Shown: positions 56,540 to 64,000 of the stretch, one piece after another
How the letters are laid out: every line of letters starts with the position of its first letter
Position numbering within the stretch: the first letter of the stretch is position 1
NCBI GenBank assembly: GCA_016617855.1
Contig: JAECUM010096252.1
Coordinates: forward strand, 1-64,000
Direction of reading: 5' to 3'
Length of the DNA stretch: 64,000 bases
Origin: Megalonaias nervosa
Lineage: Eukaryota > Mollusca > Bivalvia > Unionida > Unionidae
Notes under the pieces: model-generated
The model's database searches: none
What the model was told of the DNA's origin: nothing
What the model saw: only the letters and a program-made list of their open reading frames with translations
Position numbers and translations under genes: made by a program

Positions 56540-57994
56540 ATGTCAGTTAAAAATTATCTTGATCTTGCTGAAGAACATGATACCGACAACACAGTGACAG
56601 AATTCGAGTATGTTGAGTATATCGACGAAAACACAAACAACCCAAATCAAGCTGGCGTCAGAATTTTTAACACAAGAGACGAGGACACGTTTTTGTTGCC
56701 ACACAAGGCAGTGTTGGAAGTGCGTGGTCAATTTCTAACTGCGATAGGCGGTGATATTGCAGCTGGTGCAGACATTGCACTTGTCAATAACGACTGGAGT
56801 TTATTTAAAAGCGCACGGTACCAACTGGCCAATCAGACCGTGGAAGATATTTCAATGCACTTGCCCGTAGCGAGTACAATACTAAATATCGTCTCGTTCA
56901 GCGATTATTCAAGAACAATAGCCACAAATATGATGTGGTTTAAAGATACTGGACCTGGGAGAGCTGTTTCTCGCGAATTTAAAACTGGAGTGCTAGCTGA
57001 TGCTGATGCTGGAAATAGACTTATTCTAACACCAGCTGGAGCTGCTGCAGCTGCACAACATACTGTTGCAGCATTAACCGCAGATGCAGCTGGTGGCACT
57101 ATAGTAGCAGCTGCAATAAGAAGCGCATTTGGAAATGCACGACGATCAACGTATGATGAAGGATATGCCAAACGAAAAGCATTTGCTGCAGAATCTCGCC
57201 AAATACCGATGATGCTTCCGTTAAGCACAATATTTGGATTCTGCCGCGAGTATAACAAAGTTTTTCGCGGGATAAAAGATACACTTACTTTAGATCGAGC
57301 TGATCAAAACAATTGTATAATGAACGCTGATGGAGTAGCTGAAGGACAGTTTGATATTACAAGATTAGCGCTGTGGATGCCACGAGCTATCCCATCTGTA
57401 GCTAAAACAATGGAACTCGAATCATTATTGACCACTTATACGAAAAGAATCTATTTTCAGCAAAGCAGAATTTATCAAACAGCAATTCCTAACGCAGCAG
57501 ATTACACCTGGCGTGTTACAACTACGCCAAGCTAACAAGTACCTCGAAATTTGTTCGTTGTATTTCAACGACAGGCACGTCGTAATGATCAAGAAATGAA
57601 CAACTTCGTGTTTGATAACCCAGACGTCAGACGAATATTTGTTAGAGTAAATTCTAAACAATGTCCCTTACGTGCAATCGAATGAAATTTTGCCGTGGAC
57701 GCCACCAGAAACATATCTCGGCCGTACATGTACCTTATGGAGGCTATGCAAAAATATCAGGACGCTGACAGTTGGTCTCAAATATCAGTAGAGGAATTTC
57801 GATCACTGTATCCTATCTTTTATTTTGACATATCATAGCATTCCGAACAAGTTATTGGATCGACTGTTGATATTGAAGTCACCTGGATGCTTGGTGTGGC
57901 TCCAGGCGAACAATTTAACGTATATGCACTAGTTGTCAGTGATAGATTCTTGACAATTGATGTGATCAAAGGAAGGATGACTGTCCAAGTTTAA
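56540..57994 (+). pseudogene. Polinton D major capsid protein, C-terminal third broken
   Basis: The first 331 codons are open (MSVKNYLDLAEEHDTDN ...), with blocks ASTILNIVSFSDYSR, LPLSTIFGFCRE, ITRLALWMP and an Ala-rich insertion at residues about 165-195 that element A lacks. A TAA at 57533-57535 follows TTTPS. Beyond it the conserved C-terminal jelly-roll continues in several frames (PRNLFVVFQRQARRNDQEM, EFRSLYPIFYFDIS, then TAG, VIGSTVDIEVTWMLGVAPG, FLTIDVIKGRMTVQV). The TAG after FDIS is a point nonsense change. It is a hexon-like double jelly-roll by family. Confidence 0.88.
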
Positions 57995-58013
57995 TCTAAC
58001 GAACAAGTATAAA

Positions 58014-58412
58014 ATGAAAACGGAATACACAGCTAGAGAAATATACCTAACGCCCGGCCAAATTAAAAAATTATCAGCAGCGGTTGCTAAACGTAATTCT
58101 GTCTCTGTAATCATAAAATCTCCGGGGACTGACAGCGCTGCCGCAGTGAAAGTAATGTTAACTCAACAGAAAATTAATAAACTCGATCAGGGAAAACCCT
58201 TTGTTCTCAAACTATCCGTTACGCAAATAACAGCGATGGCAAAACACGGCGGATTTTTTGGACCAGCACTTTCTCTAATTTTACCAAAGATTCTAACTGT
58301 ACTAGGAACACTGGGACTAGCTGCAGCGTCAGGGGCAGTATCTGGAGCAACTACAAAGGCGGTATCTGGAGACGGTGTCTCTGGGGATGGAATCAAACAA
58401 ATTTCTCGTTAG
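58014..58412 (+). CDS. virion protein with LTxxQI repeats (pX-like part 1)
   Basis: This is 132 residues, intact. Motif copies are YLTPGQIKKLSAAVAKRN, MLTQQKINKLDQGKPF and LSVTQITAMAKHGGFFGP, followed by a hydrophobic Leu/Ala stretch and a Gly-Ser-rich tail (SGDGVSGDG). The N-terminal half is clearly like 2109-2579 of element A. It starts 20 bp after the MCP stop. One of the few unbroken genes in this element. A minor virion role is likely from position; the biochemistry is unknown. Confidence 0.7.
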   Translation: MKTEYTAREIYLTPGQIKKLSAAVAKRNSVSVIIKSPGTDSAAAVKVMLTQQKINKLDQGKPFVLKLSVTQITAMAKHGGFFGPALSLILPKILTVLGTLGLAAASGAVSGATTKAVSGDGVSGDGIKQISR

Positions 58413-58435
58413 TTTTATGTAACAATAATAATATA

Positions 58436-58702
58436 ATGCCAGCTAAAAAGAAGAAATCGCCAGCAACAACAGCTAAAAAAAAGAAGTCGCCAAAGAAAAC
58501 AACGATTTTATCGCCAGGGGAAACAATAACAATAAAATGCCAGCAAACGTTAAGGAAAACAACGGCGAAGTCGCCAAAGAAAACAAAACAAGGAGGAATT
58601 ATTCCTTTCGCTCCGCTGCTAGCGGAGTTAGCAGGCAGTCTAATTCCAAACCTGCTAGGGATAGGACGTGGAATGGCTCTACCAGGCACCAGACGACGTT
58701 GA
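58436..58702 (+). CDS. basic core protein, pX/mu-like
   Basis: This is 88 residues, intact. The N-terminal 60 residues are Lys-rich with repeated KKKKSP / KSPKKT blocks, as in DNA-condensing tails. A GGIIPFAPLLAELAGSLIP hydrophobic segment and the terminus GRGMALPGTRRR follow. The ending resembles the GLRLPGT repeats of the element A pX-like protein. A basic arm plus GGI-P segment resembles adenovirus pX, a core protein processed by the viral protease. The stop overlaps the protease start (TGATG). Confidence 0.7.
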   Translation: MPAKKKKSPATTAKKKKSPKKTTILSPGETITIKCQQTLRKTTAKSPKKTKQGGIIPFAPLLAELAGSLIPNLLGIGRGMALPGTRRR

Positions 58703-59138
58703 TGCCAGTGACGAAGTCACCGCCATTGAGTAATTTCGATATAATTGAAAAATTGAATGACATTTTCGGATTTCGTGGAGTATATTCCAAAGACGAATTA
58801 GATAATGTACCAGCAGGTGGTTCGTGTATCATAAACATACAAAACTTCGATGATGGATCAGGCACTCACTGGGTTGCTGTTTACATAATAATTATTTTGA
58901 TTCGTTCAGACTTCTTCCGAGTGATCTTATAAAAAAATATATTTTTAAAAAATTTACAAAAATAAATTACTCGTCTAATCAACTACAGCCGGTTGTAATA
59001 TCAGCTTGTGATTATTATTGTATTATGTTTATTCGACAGATGTTTGCAGTACAAAATAAAAGTATGTTTTTAAAGAAATTATCCGGAGCAGGAATGTGCC
59101 CTGGCAATGTCAGGGAGGTTATTCTAGTAGATGATTAA
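58702..59138 (+). pseudogene. adenain-like protease of Polinton D, one frameshift
   Basis: The start is the ATG at 58702 (MPVTKSPPLSNFDIIEKLND), overlapping the upstream stop. The catalytic His is in SGTHWVAVY. Just after it the frame changes near 58890, and the other frame carries NYFDSF with the acidic residue, then VVISACDYYCIMFIRQM with the Cys region, ending at TAA 59136-59138. Length and order match the intact copy at 1687-2100. The Gly usually following the catalytic Cys is Asp here. Confidence 0.75.
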
Positions 59139-59179
59139 CTGACGAAGGTAAATATTTTTGTCGACGATTAAAAAATAAA

Positions 59180-60556
59180 ATGAAATGTAATTGTAATTGT
59201 AATAAAGATCTTTGTATAGAACAAGATAAAATTGTTACATACTGTCAATCATGCAATCGCCTTGAGGTAATTGGTAGCGGTATTGACATCCACAAATTTA
59301 TTGGTAAGTTACCAAAACCAAAAACAGGTTGGACATTGCCTGGCGATAAATACACTCGGCCATATAATCCGCTATATAAACAGTTAGATGAAAACGATAA
59401 TCCATTACCAGGACAAGAGCCTTATAATCAAGTTGATGCAATAGCGATGCGTCATGATATTTGTTATCGTGATAGAGAACGTCCTGATAACGTTCGTGCA
59501 GGAGCTCAAAATCAGACTGTGATAAAGTATTGCTAGATGAACTACGCGATATGGAGCCTGCAAATATGTGAGAACGATTTGATAGAAGGTTAGTGCAGGG
59601 AATGATAGGAAAAAAATATAAGTTAGGGCTTGGAAAAGAATTGTATGATGATCTGGCATCAGAGCTACATAAACCTAATAAAAATTCCGCAACGTAAAGT
59701 TGTCGCAAATGCCGTTGACGATATTTGGCGATAGATTTAGTTGATGTGTCAAATCTTGCTCAGTTTAACGTTGGCGCTGATGGTGCTCCAAAGAAATATC
59801 TTTTAAACATCATAGATGTTTGTAGTAAATACGCGTTTAGTGTACCTGTTTCGGATAAAACAGGAACATCGATGACTGATGCGTCAAAACAGGTCATCGT
59901 TAGTACGGAAAGAAAACCAAATAAAATCTGGAGTGATCACGGAGCGGAGATTTTTAATAAAAAAATTTGAGCAGTTTCTGGAACAAAATAACATTAAAAA
60001 GTATGTTACAGGAAACGACGGAAAAAGTGTCGTCGTCGAGCGATTTAATCGCATAATAAACGAGCTGATACATAAACATTTGACAGCTAAAAAACACAAA
60101 ATAAATATATCGACGATCTACAGCAGATTGTAGATAATTATAATAACACGAAGCACAGATCAATAAAAATGTCACCTAGCGACGCAGTTAAAAATGTGAT
60201 TCTTGCAAACGAAAACATGTATCGCAGACTTAAATTTAAAGTTGGTGATAAAGTTAGAATTTCTCTGACCAAAAAAAAAAAAAAAAAACATTTGAAAAAG
60301 GATTTACCCTAAACTGGAGCTAAGAAGTATTTGTTGTTGATAAAGTTTTACTGACAATACTGTAACATATGCGCTAAATGATTCATTTGATGAGCCAATA
60401 ACCGGTAGTTTTTACAAGCAGGAACTACAAAAAACTGAGCAAGATGTTTTCGTTATTGAAAAGGTTATCAGGAAAAAATGTAATAAAAGTCTTGTCAAAT
60501 GGAGAGGATACAGCGATAAATTTAACACCTGGGTTCCAACTCGGTCGATAAAATAA
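59180..60556 (+). pseudogene. PLA2-like domain + rve integrase + chromodomain fusion
   Basis: The N-terminus has Cys pairs (CNCNCNKDLC, YCQSC). A parvovirus-VP1-type phospholipase A2 domain follows: a calcium-loop-like KYTRPYNPLYKQ and the catalytic MRHDICYRD. A linker runs KLGLGKELYDDLASELHKP. The integrase core has Asp in AIDLVDVSNL, Asp in IWSDHGAEIF and Glu in VVVERFNRII. The tail has NNTKHRSIKMSPSDAV, KFKVGDKVRIS and a chromodomain (VIEKVIRKKCNKSLVKWRGY ... NTWVPTRSI). Stops lie near 59518, 59570 and 59695, with shifts near 59965, 60118 and 60280. The family inserts element DNA; the chromodomain may guide it to chromatin. Confidence 0.85.
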
Positions 60557-61025
60557 TATTGTTATAAATTTCCTCGTACTTACGTTTGACAGATTTACAT
60601 TTTACTAGTTTACATAACGATATTAGATATTGTCTGCGATCGTCAGAGATCATCATTAGATTAAAAATCGTGACAAATATAAAGAAGAATTTTATATTTT
60701 TCTGTCGGTCTGAAATTTTAATGTTTAAAAAGAGTTTTATCAGCCGCCAAAAAGACTGATTTTCATCTGCTGAAAAATTAAATTTCGAGATTTTCTTTAT
60801 GATATATTTAACATCATATCGTCCAGTTGTCGGTCTGCTAGAATTTCTTTTATCAACCACGCCAAAAATTTCGTCTTGTTCGTCGTCGTTGTTAAATAGA
60901 ATATCGTCTTTTGTATAACCAACAGAGTTGTGTTTATCTGCGGCTATAACATCTCCTCCGCGATTATATTGCGGTGTAAAATTATCGTCTGCGATTATAT
61001 CAGCAAGTCGTTTCATCAAGTCCAT
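60522..61025 (-). CDS. unknown 167-aa protein of Polinton D
   Basis: This is an intact frame (MDLMKRLADIIADDNFTPQY ... STELEPRC). The N-terminal half is acidic with a Tyr-Asp-Val-Lys-Tyr turn. The C-terminal half has hydrophobic and basic helices (FFFIFVTIFNLMMISDDRRQ). It overlaps the integrase 3' end by 35 bp in the opposite direction and starts 36 bp from the next plus-strand gene. No family is recognised. Its integrity beside broken genes is notable. Confidence 0.55.
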   Translation of the reverse strand: MDLMKRLADIIADDNFTPQYNRGGDVIAADKHNSVGYTKDDILFNNDDEQDEIFGVVDKRNSSRPTTGRYDVKYIIKKISKFNFSADENQSFWRLIKLFLNIKISDRQKNIKFFFIFVTIFNLMMISDDRRQYLISLCKLVKCKSVKRKYEEIYNNIILSTELEPRC

Positions 61026-61061
61026 ATTATAATATATTTTTATCTAATTTACAATAATAAG
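61026..61061. promoter_or_regulatory. short divergent intergenic region
   Basis: 36 bp of AT-rich DNA (tatattataatatattttt type) between the starts of two divergent genes, with TATA-like words in both directions. Its layout matches the divergent gap at 53528-53565. Confidence 0.4.
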
Positions 61062-61308
61062 ATGACTAAAGAGATAAAATATCATCAGAATGTTGATATA
61101 TTACATTACAGAGAATTATTCGAACCAGTGCGAAAATGTTTGTCGGGATATAGTTCTTATTCTGTCAACGTTAATGTGATGCAAGGTGATTCTAATAAAA
61201 TTCTTCCAACAGCCGCAGAAACAATTTAACAAAGATGATGTTTTAATATTTGCTCACAATTGCCTAATTAAAAACGAGCTGGAAAATATAATTAATTGTC
61301 GTATTTGA
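61062..61308 (+). pseudogene. unknown small Polinton D protein, frameshifted
   Basis: It starts MTKEIKYHQNVDILHYRELF. The first frame stops at 61229. A second frame from about 61200 reads QKQFNKDDVLIFAHNCLIKN, ending at TGA 61306-61308 and overlapping the convergent HNH gene by 17 bp. It makes about 82 residues with one indel. No family is recognised. Confidence 0.4.
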
Positions 61309-62104
61309 AGATGATTCTGTCAAATGTCAATTGTGATATTGCTGATTTTGTTCTGCCATCTGCAACTCTCTTAACTGTTATAGGATTTATCTTATAATAT
61401 CGAGCAGCAGCTGTTATTGAAGAAAATACTAGTTTTGCTCCGTGTTCTAAATTTATTGAAACAACAGGTCTTTTAGGATTTTTAAAATTACAACCACCAC
61501 CTTGTCCTCGCCTGGTATTTTCTTGTTGACTAACAAGATCAAGGTTTTCTAGAAGATTGTCTGTTTTAATACCGTTGATGTGGTCTATTACTAAACCATT
61601 AGATATGAGTCCGTTAAACGTTTCGTAAACAAATTTATGGCTATAATAACCAACAAAATCTGTTTTTGTTCCTCTAACAACCACAAACAAGTATCCACTT
61701 TTGTGCAAATTACCTAGCACTTTTTTCGTTCGGATATTTCGATCATTCGCCTCATAAAGATCAAACATAGGGTGAGGTTGAAATTCACTTTGTAAAGACA
61801 AATTTGCAATATTATCATCGTTAATCGAGTTATTTACTCTATAAACTCGTTGTCCTTCTGGAATTTCATCACAAACTAATGTATAAATAAAATCTTTTCT
61901 AAACATTTCAACTCTCTCTGTATCTCTTTCCGATTTTACGCTAATCTTATAACCAGCTGGTGTTGATTTACCAAAAGGTTTTCCTTACTTGACGTGAATC
62001 ACTGAACCTAACATATTTCCCGCATACACGTTGTACTTGGGATGAACATGATATTCTTCATGTTCCTCTGCCGTCATTCTTATGTAACTCAAATTTTGTG
62101 TCAT
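61292..62104 (-). pseudogene. phage-type HNH endonuclease, one in-frame stop
   Basis: The frame is continuous from the ATG at 62104 (MTQNLSYIRMTAEEHEEYHV) but has one TAA at 61985-61987. The part from 61906 is open (204 residues). The N-terminal half has a NUMOD4-like block (YNVYAGNMLGSVI). The centre has HKFVYETFNGLISNGLVIDH then INGIKTDNLLENLDLVSQQE, the HNH_3 signature. The C-terminus is a NUMOD-like helix-turn-helix (SSITAAARYYKINPITVKRV). Such enzymes are homing or free-standing nickases in phages. It may be a selfish gene inside the Polinton. Confidence 0.85.
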
Positions 62105-62183
62105 TATAATATAAGCATTTTTATATCTCTAATTGATTTTTCAACTAGCGATATCAATTACATATATAAAATGTTATATAACA

Positions 62184-64000
62184 ATGCTGAAATTGCGAGA
62201 TACAGCCAAAAGGAGCCTTATAGGACAACCTACAAAAATAGCTACCGCTTTTGCAGGATTTGATAACAGTTATAAATTTGATAACCAAAATATTTTAGCA
62301 AATTTTAACTCTACAAATTTGTTTCATCTTCTGCATCCGACTGTAACGCGAGAACTGCAGTATATAAAAGTATCAAACTAATAGTACAGTATCATGTTGT
62401 TTTATCAAAGTTACATAATACAGATTTCAGCAACGAGATTGCTGAAGCATATATAACAGCTAAATCACGAAAAATATTAGCTGGAACAAATATTTCCTCA
62501 GTTGCCGATGAAATACATCAGGAAATAAATTAAAAAATTGAAAGAATTTACTGCATCAGGATCAGGTTGGAAATTTGAGGTGGTGGAGGAAGTTTTATTT
62601 CACACAGCAAGATATAACGTACTTCGCGGTAGTTCTTACGTTGATCTCCCTCTAAAAATTAAAAACAAAAAATGTTGCTTAAACGTAAACAACTCTGATA
62701 ACAAATGTTTCCAGTGGGCTATTCTTTCTGCGATGTTTCCAGCTGAAAAAAATGCTGATCGCGTTGACAAGTATATTAGTCACGTATCAAAATAAAATTT
62801 TAATGGCATTGACTTTCCAGTTGCAGAAAATCAAATACCAAAGTTTGAAAAGCAAAATAATATTTCAGTTAATATATTTGGTCTTGACAAGCGTGAAAAC
62901 GTGTATCCAAGGTATATTTCAGAAAAAGCTTCGCAATCAAGAATAAATTTGCTGTTTTATAAGAATCATTAAGTTTGGATAAAAAAACTTTAATGGCCTA
63001 GTTGGTAGACAATATAATAAAGATAAAGATAAGAAATATTTCTGTTATCGTTGCTTACAAGATTTTTCTAAGGATGAAAACCTGCAAGAGCATGTTAAAT
63101 ACTGTGTTAATATTCAAAAAATAACAATGCCAGGAGAAAAAGAAAAAGCTTTAAAACTTCAAAAATTATAACCATAAATTAAGTATTCCGTTTGTTATTT
63201 ATGCTGACTTCTAGTGTTTACTTGTTCCCGTGGCAGGCGCAGAAAATGATCCAAATAAATTAAGCACCAGAAAAACAAAACAACATGTTCCCTGTGGAGC
63301 AGCTTATAAATTAGTTTGTTGTGCTAACGACAATTTTTCAAGTCCAATAAGATTGTACAGGGGTAAAAATCATGCTGTGTGGTTACGAAAAAATTTAATA
63401 GATGATGTTAATAAAATTTTCAACAGATTATCTAAAACAGCTCCAATAAAAATAACACCCAAACAACAACTTGATTTTGAGGAGGCAGTTAATTGTCATA
63501 TCTGCTAGAAACCTATGCCTGGCGATAAAGTGCGCGATCACTGTCATCTAACTGGCCAATATCATGGAGCAGCACATAATAAATAATTTTCGTGGTTATG
63601 ATAGTCATATTATTGTCGAAGCATTTGGCGATGAGGAAATTAAATCTAAACTAAAATTAAATAATGTAATAAAATGTATTCCGAACAATTTTGAAAAGTA
63701 TATGTCAGTTATGCTTGGCAAATTACGTTTCATAGACAGTCTGTAATTTATGGCAGCACCGCTGGACGAGCTCGTAAAAGGTTGTAGCAGTTTTGGTAAT
63801 CTGAGAAGTTACTTTGATGAAGACTAAGTCGTTCTGACAAAAAAGGTGTCTTTCCGTACGAGTACCTCGACGACTGGAGCAGATTTGATGAAACTTCTCT
63901 GCCTGACAAAGATAAATTTTACTCACAGCTAAAGGCGAAGGTATATCAGATGACGAGTAAATATATGCATAAGATATTTGGAATAAATTTGGTTGTAAGA
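62184..64000 (+). pseudogene. protein-primed family-B DNA polymerase, runs off the window
   Basis: The probable start is the ATG at 62184 (MLKLRDTAKRSLIGQPTKIA). Blocks in order: GFDNSYKFDNQNI; IAEAYITAKSRKILAG; TASGSGWKFEVVEEV; LRGSSYVDLPLKIKNKKC with DNKCFQWAIL; FPVAENQIPKFEKQNNISVN; a C2H2-type finger CYRCLQDFSKDENLQEHVKY; a domain HVPCGAAYKLVC; an endonuclease-VII-like CHIC ... DHCHLTGQYHGAAHN; FRGYDSHIIVEAF; FIDSL; and GVFPYEYLDDWSRF. Many shifts and stops are present, and about 40 bp seem missing after GAAHN. Palm motifs lie beyond 64000. Confidence 0.85.

Overview
This is AT-rich, intron-bearing animal DNA, almost entirely built from mobile elements. It carries Polinton (Maverick/adintovirus-like) elements, Ty3/gypsy elements, LINE fragments, tRNA-derived SINEs, MITEs, minisatellites and long (TA)n tracts, plus one decayed host-type gene with GT-AG introns. 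A marine invertebrate is likely. I favour a mollusc because of the protein families present, but nothing in the window proves the phylum.

Layout. (1) 1-7.5 kb: a Polinton-like element (element A). Its structural genes run on the minus strand: membrane protein, small beta-rich protein, fibre, adenain-like protease, pX-like protein, major capsid protein, pVI-like protein and a proline-rich virion protein. A helicase fragment and a small HNH gene lie on the plus strand and converge on an integrase remnant. (2) 8.6-16.2 kb: a decayed Ty3/gypsy element on the minus strand, split inside reverse transcriptase by a 3.1-kb insertion with a 5-bp target duplication. (3) 16-30 kb: no recognisable host genes. 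It holds a LINE endonuclease fragment, 41/82-bp minisatellites with a hAT-type MITE inside them, copies of a TGTTACG-ended repeat, SINEs and microsatellites. (4) 30-38.3 kb: a second, heavily decayed Polinton (relic B) represented mainly by family-B DNA polymerase pieces, broken by a LINE tail and by a 4.3-kb LTR retrotransposon with both LTRs. (5) 38-46 kb: mostly non-coding, with a small third Polinton fragment (relic C), a SINE and two minisatellites. (6) 46-50 kb: decayed multi-exon genes, one with its last exon tandemly duplicated and one duplicate hit by an 864-bp repeat. (7) 50.2-64 kb: a nearly complete Polinton (element D) that runs off the right edge. It has a fibre module on the minus strand and a divergent plus-strand block: packaging ATPase, virion protein, penton, pVI-like, major capsid, pX-like, core protein, protease and PLA2-integrase-chromodomain. 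A replication block follows, with an unknown gene, an HNH endonuclease and PolB.

How the genes fit together. Elements A and D share an adenovirus-like virion module in the same order (proline-rich protein, [penton], pVI-like, MCP, pX-like, protease). This supports self-synthesising, virion-forming transposons. They differ in integrase type, fibre head and replication genes, so they are separate lineages. Almost every long gene in D carries frameshifts or stops, so none of these copies looks functional as written. Some breaks sit in homopolymers and could be assembly errors; others are plain nonsense changes.
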